The notes under the pieces are model-generated. The model was not told the DNA's origin and made no database searches. It saw only the letters and a program-made list of their open reading frames with translations. Below, one piece after another: positions 43,733 through 53,752 of a stretch of 64,000 nt of DNA. Positions within the stretch are counted from its first letter, which is position 1; the number at the start of each line of letters is the position of its first letter. Origin of the DNA: CAYXDO01 sp964463485. GTDB taxonomy: Bacteria > Myxococcota > Kuafuiibacteriia > Kuafuiibacteriales > Kuafuiibacteriaceae. Position numbers and translations under genes: made by a program. Where the stretch lies: positions 80,282-144,281 of the forward strand of contig CAYXDO010000003.1 in assembly GCA_964463485.1 (NCBI GenBank), in the 5' to 3' direction.

Positions 43733-46700
43733 GTGACGGGCAAGACCATCCTGCTCGTCGACGCGGACGCCAAGAGCCAGCGCGTCGTCGAGGTCGCTCT
43801 CCGAAAGGCTGGGTTCGAAGTGGCTTCTTGCGCCACCGCCGACGCTGCCCTCACGTCCTTTGGCCAGCAGCGCGCCGAGCTCGTGCTCACCGAGGCGCGG
43901 CTCCCCGACGCCTCCGGCCTCGATTTGCTCGCGCGCCTGCGCGCGACCGATCCGAGCGTGTCGGTGATCGTGGTTTCGAACGATCGGTCCAAGGATGCGC
44001 GGATCCGAGCGATTCAGGCGGGCGCGACGGACTACCTGAACAAACCGCTGTTTGCTCGAGAGGTGGTGGCGCGGGCGCTCGCGATGTTCGAGCACCGCGA
44101 GGGCGAGGCCGGGGCGCGGCGCAGCGGTCCCGAGGCCGTCGAAGGTACGCTGGCGAGTCTTGGCTTGGTGGATGCGCTCCAAATCATCGAAGCCGGGCAA
44201 AAGACCGGCGTGCTCGAGGTCCGCACGACGGCAGCAGAGAGCCGCGGCTTGGTCTCCGACGCCGATCCGCCTGGCCAAATCTGGTTCGAAAACGGCTGGA
44301 TGGTCGACGCGGAGATCGGTCGTCGGCGCGGCGAAGAGGCCCTCTACCGGATGCTGTGCTTCGACGACGGGACGTATGTGTTTGCGAGCGGACCGGTGGG
44401 TCGCCACGAGTCGCCGGTACCCATCGCGTCGCTGCTCATCGAAGGCTTGGCGCGCGTGGACGAGTGGGCACGGTTGTGGCCGCGCCTGCCCGAGCTCGGG
44501 ACGCAGCTTCGCGTCGACTACCGAAAGTTGGCCGGCCAAATGGAGGGGCTCCCGGCCGAGATTCACGAGCTGTTGCCGCTGTTCGACGGTCGCCGAACGA
44601 TCCGAGACGCTTTGGACGAAGCCGACCTGCGCGATCACGAGTTTCTGACCGCGGTGGCTAGGCTCATGGACGATAGCCTTCTCGTAGAAGGTTCCCAGGA
44701 AGCTCGGCCCGCTTCGACGTTGGGCCAGTGGCTCTCGAAGGCTCCAGGATCCCCAACGCGAACACCCGTACCGATCCCGCGAGCTCCGTCGGCGCTGTTG
44801 TCTCGGGTTCGTCCGGCCACCGCGCTCCCGGAGCCGATCTCGACTGAGCTGCCGAGCTTCGAGGACGACCTCGCCCGGTCGGCCGCGGTGCCGATCCACA
44901 AGGCCGTCGTTCCCGCGAAGTCCAACCTGCTAGCGGAGGCGCCGACGCTGCTCGAGCTGCCGAGGACCTCGGCGGAGCTTCGCACCCAGCTCGACCTCGG
45001 CAGTCCTCGCGACCTCGACAGTCCTCGCGCAGACGTTCCAGCGCCCAAGCTCGATCGGCCGACGAGACCGGTTTTCGAACCGCCCGTCCGCGCACAGTCT
45101 GTCTCGGTCCCGCGGACGGAACCCCGGGCCGCGCCCACGCGCGCCGAGCCGCCACGCGCCGCTTCCATGCGCGCGGCCCCACGCGCGCCCGACAAGCCTG
45201 CCGTTCCGCGCCCGCTCTCCGTGGCCGAGCCAGACATCGCTCCGACCGAGCTTTGGGAGCTCGAGGCGGCTCGCCAGGCCGCCGAAGCGGAGCAGACCGA
45301 GCCGCGGAAGCTGAAGAAGTCTCCGCTCGGAGAAGCGACCGAGATCGCCCCGCCCGCGCGATTCTTGGAAGAAACCGGCGTCCCCGCGTCGATTCGCCGG
45401 GAAGCCCCGGCGCAGCCTTTCTCAGCTCCGCCGCAACACCGCGCCATCCCCGCGACGAAGAGCTCTCCGCCGCCAAGAAAGAGCGAACCCGCACCACCAC
45501 GCGGCGCGGCGCCGGCCAACCGGCCCGCGACGAGAAAGAGCGAGCCGGCGCCATCGCGCGACGAGCCTCGTTCCGCGCCGCCCCCGCGACCGTCGGCGCC
45601 CCCGCCGGTCAAGCCCGCCGCGCAACCGTCCACGCCCGTTCAAGTCCTCGATCCGTTCAAGAGCTTCGCGCCGCCGCTCGCGAAGCCCGATCTCGCGGCG
45701 CATTCGCCGGACGTCGACGACTTCGCGCACGCCGAATCTCGCCGGAAGCTCCGAGTCCTCGTCGGCATGATGGGCGTGTTGGTCCTGCTCATGGTGTGGT
45801 TCTTCTTTTTGCAGCCCAAGCAAGAGACCGTGCCTATGCCCTTGCCGCCTCCAAGGCCTGCACCCAAGGACCCGGACAAAAAAGCGATGGCGGGGTGGCC
45901 GACGAGCCCCGACGAGCAGATAGCCACCGGCACCGCAGCTGGGCCGACGCCCGAAGACTCGGAGGCTCACGCCAAGGCCGCCGAGGCTGCTCGAGTAGCT
46001 CGCGAGGCAGAAGCCAAGGCGGCAGAAGCCAAGGCCGCAGAGGCCAAGGCCGAGCAACTCAGCTTGGCCGAAGCCAAGGCCGCCGAGGCTGCACAGCGGG
46101 CTACCGACGCTGAAGCCAAAGCCGCAGAGGCGAAGGCGGCACGGCAAAGGGAGGCTGAGGCAAAGGCCGCAGAAACGGCGGCGAAGGCGGCGCGGCAAAG
46201 AGAGGCCGAAGCCAAAGCCGCCGAGGCAAAGGCCGCACGGCAAAGAGAGGCCGAGGCCAAAGCCGAAGCCAAGGAGCAGAAAGCGCGACAAGCCGAAGCC
46301 AAAGCGGCCCAGCTCAAAGAGGCCGAAGCAAAAGCCGCGCAGCTCAAAGAGGCTCAAGCCAACGCCAAGCCCGCATCCAACAAGACGCCCGACGGGCTCG
46401 CCATCGGCAGCGGCGGAAAAGCGCTCGCTAAAGCGGAAAAAGCGCTCGCCGCCGAAGACTTCGTCGCCGCTCGCGCCGAGCTCAACGAGGTCGTGCGCCG
46501 CGACCCTCGTAACGCCAACGCCCACGCTGGCCTCGCCTTCGTTCACTACGCCACCGGCGAGCTCTCCGCAGCGAGGCGCGTCGCCAAGTGGGCCCTCGAG
46601 CTCGATCCAAAAAACGCCCGCGCCCTCCTGACTCTAGGCTCCGCGGCCCTCGAAGAGGGGGACCCAAAGGCCGCGCTCGAAGCCTTCAAACGCTTCCTCA

Positions 46701-46771
46701 CCGCAGCCCCCAAACACCCCCGCGCCGCTGAGATCAAACGCCTCGTCGCCGATCTCGAAAAGAAGAAGTAG
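43733..46771 (+). CDS. Pseudo-receiver - DUF4388 (PATAN) - transmembrane - Ala/Lys/Glu coiled coil - TPR protein
   Basis: The 1012-residue product starts with a CheY-like fold (TILLVDADAKSQRVVEVALRKAG, SVIVVSND, DYLNKPL). The phospho-acceptor Asp is replaced by Glu (VLTEARLPDASG), so it may be locked in an active-like state. A DUF4388/PATAN domain follows (EGTLASLGLVDALQIIEAGQKTG, IWFENGWMVDAEIG). A long Pro/Arg/Ala disordered region (about 330-665), one membrane helix (VGMMGVLVLLMVWFFFL, about 675-690), an AEAKAAEAK-type coiled coil (about 745-880) and C-terminal TPRs (NAHAGLAFVHYATGELSAARRVAKWALELD) complete it. It probably links a cytoplasmic signalling part to a periplasmic coiled coil. 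The GTG at 43733 is best; its ribosome-binding site is weak. Confidence 0.8.
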   Translation: MTGKTILLVDADAKSQRVVEVALRKAGFEVASCATADAALTSFGQQRAELVLTEARLPDASGLDLLARLRATDPSVSVIVVSNDRSKDARIRAIQAGATDYLNKPLFAREVVARALAMFEHREGEAGARRSGPEAVEGTLASLGLVDALQIIEAGQKTGVLEVRTTAAESRGLVSDADPPGQIWFENGWMVDAEIGRRRGEEALYRMLCFDDGTYVFASGPVGRHESPVPIASLLIEGLARVDEWARLWPRLPELGTQLRVDYRKLAGQMEGLPAEIHELLPLFDGRRTIRDALDEADLRDHEFLTAVARLMDDSLLVEGSQEARPASTLGQWLSKAPGSPTRTPVPIPRAPSALLSRVRPATALPEPISTELPSFEDDLARSAAVPIHKAVVPAKSNLLAEAPTLLELPRTSAELRTQLDLGSPRDLDSPRADVPAPKLDRPTRPVFEPPVRAQSVSVPRTEPRAAPTRAEPPRAASMRAAPRAPDKPAVPRPLSVAEPDIAPTELWELEAARQAAEAEQTEPRKLKKSPLGEATEIAPPARFLEETGVPASIRREAPAQPFSAPPQHRAIPATKSSPPPRKSEPAPPRGAAPANRPATRKSEPAPSRDEPRSAPPPRPSAPPPVKPAAQPSTPVQVLDPFKSFAPPLAKPDLAAHSPDVDDFAHAESRRKLRVLVGMMGVLVLLMVWFFFLQPKQETVPMPLPPPRPAPKDPDKKAMAGWPTSPDEQIATGTAAGPTPEDSEAHAKAAEAARVAREAEAKAAEAKAAEAKAEQLSLAEAKAAEAAQRATDAEAKAAEAKAARQREAEAKAAETAAKAARQREAEAKAAEAKAARQREAEAKAEAKEQKARQAEAKAAQLKEAEAKAAQLKEAQANAKPASNKTPDGLAIGSGGKALAKAEKALAAEDFVAARAELNEVVRRDPRNANAHAGLAFVHYATGELSAARRVAKWALELDPKNARALLTLGSAALEEGDPKAALEAFKRFLTAAPKHPRAAEIKRLVADLEKKK

Positions 46772-46813
46772 CTCCCGCCTCATGATCTCCAAAACGCCGG
46801 AGTCCCTAGCCCC

Positions 46814-47829
<1,016 letters not shown>

Positions 47830-47833
<4 letters not shown>

Positions 47834-48705
47834 CCGATGCGAAGTCATCCGGCGTCGCTCCCATCGACGTCCGCCAACTCCTCGAACGTCACGGAATCGC
47901 TCCGAAGAAGGCCCTGGGTCAGAATTTCCTGATCGATCCGAACGTGCTCCGACGGATCGCACGAACGGCCATCCGGTCGAACCCAGAAGTTTTGGTGGAA
48001 ATCGGACCCGGCCTCGGATCACTCACCCGCGCGCTTGCCGAGGAGAACGTTCCGGTCGTAGCGATCGAGCGCGATGCCCGACTCCTCCCGGTGCTCCGCG
48101 AGCTCTTCGCCAACTCACAGAACGTCTCCTTCGTGGAAGGTGACGCCACCACCGCCGATTTCGCCGCGCTGACTTTGACTTCTCCGCCAAAGCCAGGCGA
48201 TTCTGCGCGGAAGCCAGGCGTCGTGGGTAACCTTCCCTACTCAGTCACTACGCCGCTGCTCCTCGCGCTGCTCCGGCAACGCGATCGGATCGGTGCGACA
48301 TGTGTCATGGTTCAGCGTGAGTTCGCGAACCGACTCGTTGCCGCCGTGGGCAGCGACGACTACGGCTCACTCACCGTATTGTTCCGAGCGGTCGCCGACG
48401 TGGCCAGGGCCTTCGATGTGTCGCCTCACTGTTTTCGCCCCGTCCCCAAGGTCACTTCGTCGGTGCTCACCATCGACTGGCTGCCGAACCCAAGGACGAG
48501 CGTCCCCCTCGCACAGCTCGAAGTTGCCACCCGAGCGGCTTTCGGACAACGGCGAAAAATGATGAGGAACTCTCTGAAAACTCACTTCAGCAAAGAAGCG
48601 ATCGCGCGCGCCGATATCTGCGTAGATTTGTCGCGACGCGCCGAGACGCTCGATCTGTCCGAGTTCGAGCGCCTAGCGGCGGCGCTGTCGAGCTCACGAG
48701 ACTAG
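47830..48705 (+). CDS. rsmA: 16S rRNA dimethyladenosine transferase RsmA (KsgA)
   Basis: The 291-residue product has the family motifs KKALGQNFLIDPNVLRRIA, VEIGPGLGSLTRALAEENVPVVAIERD (SAM-binding loop I), GDATTADF, VVGNLPYSVTTPLLLALL (NLPY motif for N6-adenine methylation), and FRPVPKVTSSVL. It dimethylates two adjacent adenosines near the 16S 3' end. GTG at 47830 overlaps the tsaD stop. Its 3' end overlaps that of infA, on the opposite strand, by four bases. Confidence 0.95.
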
Positions 48706-48920
48706 CGAGCTCGGTAGACGATACGTCCCTTGGTCAGATCATACGGGGACAAGGCCACGGTGACCTTGTCTCCCAGCACGATGCGGATGAAGAACTTCCG
48801 CATCTTGCCGGACACGTACGCCAGCACGTTTTGGCCAGGAGCGATCTCGACCCTGAACATCCCGTTCGGGAGGACTTCTTTGATCACTCCCTCACACTCA
48901 ATCTGATCATCTTTCGGCAT
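48702..48920 (-). CDS. infA: Translation initiation factor IF-1
   Basis: The 72-residue protein reads MPKDDQIECEGVIKEVLPNG, then FRVEIAPGQNVLAYVSGKMR and VTVALSPYDLTKGRIVYRAR, the complete S1/OB fold of IF-1. It binds the 30S A site during initiation. An upstream in-frame extension from 49004 is possible but the usual IF-1 start is 48920. It stands alone on the minus strand rather than in the ribosomal-protein cluster, as in many proteobacteria-like genomes. Confidence 0.95.
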   Translation of the reverse strand: MPKDDQIECEGVIKEVLPNGMFRVEIAPGQNVLAYVSGKMRKFFIRIVLGDKVTVALSPYDLTKGRIVYRAR

Positions 48921-49146
48921 AAAAAGCGCTTGGTCTCCGCGGACCGACCCATGGGTCGGCGTTTCGAGGTGCGAACCTTTGTGCCGCGATTCGCCGGTTG
49001 TCAACGCTACGAAGGTCCGACGACGGGTGTCCGAAGGAATCTGCCCAAAGGAACAAACAGAGCGCCTACATCATGCCACTATGTAAGTGGCGATCGCCGC
49101 TCACTTTTCGCAACTTCTGCGGAGAACCTGCGATAAAGTAGCTGCG

Positions 49147-49680
49147 ATGGCGTTCCCAGTTAATGCACAACGGATCACCCCACGGCAGATAACCCCTCGG
49201 GACGAAAAGGAACGAGTTGGAAGTCAGCCGCAAGCCACAAAGGACGGCGACCCAAAAACGTCGGTCGGTGTAGCGGCCTTTGCCCGCAAGGACGGTCCGC
49301 AAGACCAGGGCAGCAACAGCGGCGGATCGAACTCGGGCCAGCAGGGCGGCACCGGCGGGCGGGGTCAGACCCTCGCCAACGTGCAGGTTCAGCAGAACGT
49401 CGCCGGCGGAGCTCCGGTCGGGCAGGCCACCCAGGTCACCCAGGCGCAAGCCGCTCAAGCCGCAGACCAGGTGGTTCGCACGAACACGGGCGCTGCAGGC
49501 GTCCCGAGTGGCTGGCAGCGCTACATGCCTCACATGCTCGGTAAGCCGATCCGCATCCGCGGCCCGGTCCCGAGTGAGTTCGCGTCCCAGATCCAGAGCG
49601 AGATGAACCTCGCGCGCATCCAGCACCGGGCGATGAATCGCGACCACGTCGCTTCTGGCCGGTACGACCGTATTCCTTGA
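49147..49680 (+). CDS. Hypothetical Gln/Gly/Asn-rich protein
   Basis: The 177-residue product (start MAFPVNAQRITPRQITPRDE) has a low-complexity middle rich in Gln, Gly, Ser and Asn (QDQGSNSGGSNSGQQGGTGG; QQNVAGG, TQVTQAQAAQAADQ). A more ordered C-terminus follows (GWQRYMPHMLGKPIRIRGPV, ASQIQSEMNLARIQHRAMNR). There is no signal peptide or known domain. An upstream in-frame ATG at 49087 would add 20 residues. It could be a scaffold or intrinsically disordered protein; function unknown. Confidence 0.5.
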   Translation: MAFPVNAQRITPRQITPRDEKERVGSQPQATKDGDPKTSVGVAAFARKDGPQDQGSNSGGSNSGQQGGTGGRGQTLANVQVQQNVAGGAPVGQATQVTQAQAAQAADQVVRTNTGAAGVPSGWQRYMPHMLGKPIRIRGPVPSEFASQIQSEMNLARIQHRAMNRDHVASGRYDRIP

Positions 49681-49684
49681 CCTC

Positions 49685-50080
49685 TCAGTGCACCCAACCG
49701 CTGGGGTGAACACGAGCGCCATCGCGAAGGAATTTCACGCCGATCGCGGACAGATTCCTCCGATTCGTCTCTGACGAAAAGTTCCACTTCAGCTGGTGCC
49801 GCACCTCGCCTCGCAACACCGCGTGCTCAGGCGAGTCCACTGATCCAGGAATGCCCGGAAACGAAATCTCGACTTCCCGTCCGATCGCCGGCGGATCGGG
49901 CACCTCGATCAGCATCCCACCCTCGGACACGTTACGGGCCATGCCCCACTGAATCCGGTCGTCGTCCTTCACCAGGACCGGCACCGCCACGTCGAGCGTG
50001 AGCCGGATCCGCTGGCTCGAACGACGCTCGCGAGGCGCGGGTCTCTTTTTCATCGCAGAGAGCTCTTCTCGTTTGCTCAT
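49685..50080 (-). CDS. PilZ-domain protein
   Basis: The 131-residue protein has the PilZ layout: an N-terminal basic RxxxR-like start (APRERRSSQRIRLTLDVAV), then ARNVSEGGMLIEVPDPPAIGREVEISFPG corresponding to the (D/N)xSxxG motif, and VLRGEVRHQ ... AIGVKFL. PilZ domains bind cyclic di-GMP or act as adaptors in motility; myxobacteria have many. ATG at 50080 is used; an in-frame start at 50116 is the alternative. It converges with the Gln/Gly-rich gene. Confidence 0.8.
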   Translation of the reverse strand: MSKREELSAMKKRPAPRERRSSQRIRLTLDVAVPVLVKDDDRIQWGMARNVSEGGMLIEVPDPPAIGREVEISFPGIPGSVDSPEHAVLRGEVRHQLKWNFSSETNRRNLSAIGVKFLRDGARVHPSGWVH

Positions 50081-50165
50081 CGACCCGAGTGTGATGGGGT
50101 CGGTTGATGTAGTCAAAAAACCGTCATCGGCGCCTTTGTCGGTTTATCGCCTACGCGGGGCGGGT

Positions 50166-50447
50166 TCACGTTGGCGGATCTGTCGGGGGCCGAGGCCGTG
50201 TCCATTCCCGCATCACCGACCGAATCACCGACGCCAACCGCAGGCCCAGCACCGCGCAGACCGCGCCGAGCACGGCGTATAGGCGGGCGTGCCCAGCGTC
50301 GAGGAGCGTTTTGGGCAGCGTGTATTCGGCGTAATACCAAGCCAGCGCTGCGCCGACGGAAGCCGCCAGAACGCTGGTGGCGAAGACCCATCCAATGCCT
50401 CGACCGGCGCCGTTGGCTGTGCGGGGCGGTCTTCTGAGCGGTCGCAA
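50166..50447 (-). CDS. Hypothetical small membrane protein
   Basis: From a TTG at 50447 the frame encodes up to 93 residues with two membrane helices (IGWVFATSVLAASVGAALAWYYAEY and LYAVLGAVCAVLGLRLASVI) and basic/Pro-rich ends. It starts two bases after the KOW-protein stop, so it is probably coupled to it. No family is recognised, and an internal start is possible. Confidence 0.5.
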   Translation of the reverse strand: MRPLRRPPRTANGAGRGIGWVFATSVLAASVGAALAWYYAEYTLPKTLLDAGHARLYAVLGAVCAVLGLRLASVIRSVMREWTRPRPPTDPPT

Positions 50448-50449
50448 GG

Positions 50450-51859
50450 TCAGGCTCGCGCGAGATCCTTTGCTTCCACCGTCACGCTGACGGGCCCGAC
50501 CATGACCTTGGCGCGACCCTTGGTGTCGACCTCGGCGAGATGACCTACGCGCCCGCTGAAGAGCCCTGACAGGATCGTGACGCGATCACCGACCTCGGGC
50601 GGCCCGGCTTTCGGTGGACCGGCTTTGGGGGGCGCGTCGGATTTTTTCGGGGCTGGATCGCTGCGACGATCCGACCGATCGGGCCGGGGTCGTCGGTCAT
50701 CCGGTCTTCGATCCGACGGCTTTCGATCCGACGGTTTTCGATCCGGTGGCCTTCGATCGTCGGATCGCCGTTCGGGAGCGTCGGATCGCCGTTCGGGAGC
50801 GGGACGGCTGTCTGGCCCGCCAGGACGCCGATCGCGACGGTCATCGGGCCGGCGGTCGGGTCGGCGATCGACCGGGCGCGGCTCCGAAGGCCTTGGACCG
50901 TCGGGTCGCGGAGGTCGCGAGCGACGTTCGGCCTCTGCTTTTCTCTCTGCCTCGGCTTTGCGTTCGGCCTCTGCTTTTCTTTCTGCCTCGGCCTCGACCT
51001 TTCTTTCGGCCTCGGCTTTTCTTTCGGACTCGGCATCTCGCTCGGCTTGATCACGACGCTCCGCTTCTTGCTCTAAGGCTTCCGCGAGACGCGTGTGATC
51101 GTTGCCTTCGCGCCAAGCCAGGCAATTGAACAGGGGAAGGAAGGCCGCGAGATCGTTCGCGACCACGTCGACCACCTCGGGCTTGGACACGATCTCCTCG
51201 GCCCGCGCCCTTCGCCGGAGCGCGACGAAGCTCTTGGTGCCTTCTTCGAGCTCCGAAGCCCAAGCTTCGATGGCGGCGCTCTCTAGCCCTGCGGCCGAGG
51301 ACAGACTCCCTTCGAACCCGAGCTGAGCTTCCGAAGGCGTCTTTCGGATCGCTTCGAGCACCGAAGCGCGACCGCCCTCGGTTCGAAGGAGCGCCGCAAA
51401 GTTCTTTCGGTCGGCTTTGGCGGGACCGGCGATTTCCAGGCCGAGCTCGAGGCCACCTTCGGACACGCGAATGATGAGGCACGCGTGGCGATGCTGCAGG
51501 GCCAAGTCGAACAGCGACTTCGAGTGCAGGTCGGTGTGCCCGAACACGAGCCCGAGCTTCTTGCGAGACTCTGCGTCGACCGTGAAGAACACCACCTGCG
51601 CGTCGACCTTGTTGCCGTTTTGGATGTTCGGAGCATCGTCCGATCCGTGTTGCTCTAAGCCGCCAAGCTGATCGCCGAGACGCGAGCGCAGCTCCTTGGT
51701 CAGGTTCCCGAGCTTGTCCTTCACGAGCCTTCGCTCGAGGGTGAAGGCTTTCGACTGCCACTTCCTCGGCAGGTAGGCGTCGAAGTCGCTGGTCTGAAAA
51801 CCTACGAACGCCGCGTCTCCACCGAACGCTTGCGCCGCGGCTGGAGCGGGTCCGTTCAT
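50450..51859 (-). CDS. KOW-motif protein with charged coiled coil and Arg/Asp/Pro-rich disordered region
   Basis: The 469-residue product has an N-terminal ordered region (residues 1-250; FVGFQTSDFDAYLPRKWQSKAF, DLALQHRHACLIIRVSEGGLELG), a helix built from ERKAEAERK repeats (about 270-320), and a long RRPD/RRSD-rich segment (about 320-415). A C-terminal KOW unit follows (VGDRVTILSGLFSGRVGHLAEVDTKGRAKVMVG). KOW units of NusG/L24 type contact RNA polymerase or RNA. The rest resembles no recognised family. It lies downstream of recF on the same strand after 88 bases. Confidence 0.68.
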   Translation of the reverse strand: MNGPAPAAAQAFGGDAAFVGFQTSDFDAYLPRKWQSKAFTLERRLVKDKLGNLTKELRSRLGDQLGGLEQHGSDDAPNIQNGNKVDAQVVFFTVDAESRKKLGLVFGHTDLHSKSLFDLALQHRHACLIIRVSEGGLELGLEIAGPAKADRKNFAALLRTEGGRASVLEAIRKTPSEAQLGFEGSLSSAAGLESAAIEAWASELEEGTKSFVALRRRARAEEIVSKPEVVDVVANDLAAFLPLFNCLAWREGNDHTRLAEALEQEAERRDQAERDAESERKAEAERKVEAEAERKAEAERKAEAERKAEAERRSRPPRPDGPRPSEPRPVDRRPDRRPDDRRDRRPGGPDSRPAPERRSDAPERRSDDRRPPDRKPSDRKPSDRRPDDRRPRPDRSDRRSDPAPKKSDAPPKAGPPKAGPPEVGDRVTILSGLFSGRVGHLAEVDTKGRAKVMVGPVSVTVEAKDLARA

Positions 51860-51947
51860 GAGCGCGCGGACGCTAGCAACGGCCGTTTTCGGGCGTCAAG
51901 CGAAGGGCTCCGTTTCTCCGATCGCCTCGAATCGGGCTCAGACGTCG

Positions 51948-53072
51948 TCAAACGCCGTGCGAAAAAGGCGACACTCGCCCGCCCAAGATCGAATAACACC
52001 GAGGAGTCTCCGAGAAACCCATTTGAGGTACTTGACGAGCGTCGGTCGTCGTCATCACGACCTGGCCCTCGAGACCCGCCATCGCTTCGAAAAGCTGAGC
52101 GGTGCGGGCCCCGTCGAGCTCGGACGAGATGTCGTCGAGCAGCAGGACCGGCGGCTCGGACAGCGCTTCGCTGAGCAGCGCGATCTCCGCGAGCTTGAGC
52201 GCCAGCACGAGCGCCCGGTGCTGACCTTGAGACGCCCGGTCTTTTAGCGGCGCGCCATCGAATCGGAGGTCGAGCTCGTCCAGGTGCGGACCCACCGAGG
52301 TCGTGTGCATGATTCGGTCCCTCCCGCGCCGCTCGACCAAGCGCGCGTAGAGCGCCCCCTCGGTGCGACTCGGAGATTCCGGGTCGATCCCTTCGTCGAG
52401 GCTCGAGCGATAGCGAATCGTCAGCTCCGGCGCCGGGCGTGCGATCGCTTCGAAGATCGAGGCGACGCGCGGCGCGAGCTGATCCACGTAGCGCGCGCGC
52501 GCCGCGAGGATCTCTCCGCCTTCGGCCGCGAGGATTCGATCGTATGCGTCGACAAGACCATCCCCAGACCCTTCAGCCAGTAAGCGTCCCCTGGCTTTGT
52601 GGGCCTTGTGATAGCGAAGCGCGGCCTTCAAGAACGCCGGTCGTCGATTCAAGATCGCCCGATCGAGGAGCCTCCGGCGCTCCTCCGGCGCCCCTTTGCT
52701 CAACGCCAAGTCATCGGGCGTGAACGCCACGACCACGAGCTTCCCAAGAAACTCCTCGGCGGGAACTTTCTTGCAATCCTTTGCCAGCTCGCGAGCGCTT
52801 CGCGAGAGCCCCATCTCGAGCTCGTGAGTCAAGCCAGTCCGCTCGGTCTCCACCGAAGCCTGAATCACCGCCGAAACGGCTCCGTGACGAATCAAAGCCT
52901 GTCGACGCACCGGCCGAAGCGGACGCAACGCAGACAACACGTACAGCGCTTCGAGAATATTCGTTTTACCCTGACCGTTCGGGCCGATCAAAGCCGTGCA
53001 TCCTGGGACAAACGCGAATTCTGCTAAGGTGATATTCCGAAAATCAACGAGGCGGACAGACTGGAGGCGCAT
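51948..53072 (-). CDS. recF: DNA replication and repair protein RecF
   Basis: The 374-residue SMC-like ATPase reads MRLQSVRLVDFRNITLAEFA, with Walker A IGPNGQGKTNILEAL, AFTPDDLALSKGAPEERRRLLDRA, the signature SQGQHRALVLALKLAE and Walker B PPVLLLDDISSELD. RecF loads RecA at gaps and stalled forks. ATG at 53072 is standard; the open frame extends upstream without family sequence. It belongs to the recF-dnaN-dnaA origin cluster, although one small lipoprotein gene on the opposite strand separates it from dnaN. Confidence 0.94.
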   Translation of the reverse strand: MRLQSVRLVDFRNITLAEFAFVPGCTALIGPNGQGKTNILEALYVLSALRPLRPVRRQALIRHGAVSAVIQASVETERTGLTHELEMGLSRSARELAKDCKKVPAEEFLGKLVVVAFTPDDLALSKGAPEERRRLLDRAILNRRPAFLKAALRYHKAHKARGRLLAEGSGDGLVDAYDRILAAEGGEILAARARYVDQLAPRVASIFEAIARPAPELTIRYRSSLDEGIDPESPSRTEGALYARLVERRGRDRIMHTTSVGPHLDELDLRFDGAPLKDRASQGQHRALVLALKLAEIALLSEALSEPPVLLLDDISSELDGARTAQLFEAMAGLEGQVVMTTTDARQVPQMGFSETPRCYSILGGRVSPFSHGV

Positions 53073-53092
53073 CTTCGCGGTATGATCGAGAG

Positions 53093-53740
53093 ATGGACGG
53101 ACGCAAGTGGACGCACCACACCCTCCGAGGAATCCTCGCGTTCGCGGGGTTGGCGGCGTGCGCGTCGGTCCCGGAGCCGAGACACGCGCAAGCTGTGGCG
53201 GGGTCCTACCTCGAACAGACACCTGGGGTCAAGTCCCAAGGCATCGGGCTCGACAGCATCCACCGCGTGCTGGTCGACCGCTCGGATCGGGTGCGGTCAC
53301 CCCGGCCTGGTGTCTGGCATCTGTCGGTCGAAGGCGTCCCCGTCCTCATCTTCGCCGAAGAATCGCGCGTGCGCATTCTGGCGCCGATCTTTTCCTTCGA
53401 TCGACTCGACTCGTCCCCTGACGTAGAGCGCGCGCTCTTGTACCGGTTGCTGCGCGCCAACTTCGACCGGGCGGTCGACGCCCGCTACGCGCTGCTCGGC
53501 CGCACGGTGTTCGCTTCGGTGACCCACACCCGCGCGTCGCTCGGCACTCGAGACCTCGACCGGTACCTCAACCAGGTCGTCAACCTGCACAAGAACACGT
53601 TCCGAACGGGAGACAGAGGCTACAGCTCCCTGCCTCCTGAAGCGGACAGCATCGAGATCGATCCGCGTGAAGACGACACTCTGCAGGAGGTCCCGCTCGA
53701 GCCAAACCTGATGCGACCCGTACCCGCGCAAGTGTTGTAA
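53093..53740 (+). CDS. Hypothetical lipoprotein with YbjN-like domain
   Basis: The 215-residue product starts with a lipoprotein signal (LRGILAFAGLAAC). The body (VPVLIFAEESRVRILAPIF, YRLLRANFDRAVDARYALLG, RTVFASVTHTRASLGTRDLDRYLNQVV) matches the layout of YbjN/type-III-chaperone-like domains. The C-terminus is acidic. It is divergent from recF and convergent to dnaN, a lone plus-strand insertion in the minus-strand origin cluster. Function is unknown. Confidence 0.6.
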   Translation: MDGRKWTHHTLRGILAFAGLAACASVPEPRHAQAVAGSYLEQTPGVKSQGIGLDSIHRVLVDRSDRVRSPRPGVWHLSVEGVPVLIFAEESRVRILAPIFSFDRLDSSPDVERALLYRLLRANFDRAVDARYALLGRTVFASVTHTRASLGTRDLDRYLNQVVNLHKNTFRTGDRGYSSLPPEADSIEIDPREDDTLQEVPLEPNLMRPVPAQVL

Positions 53741-53752
53741 GGCCGCCAGCCC

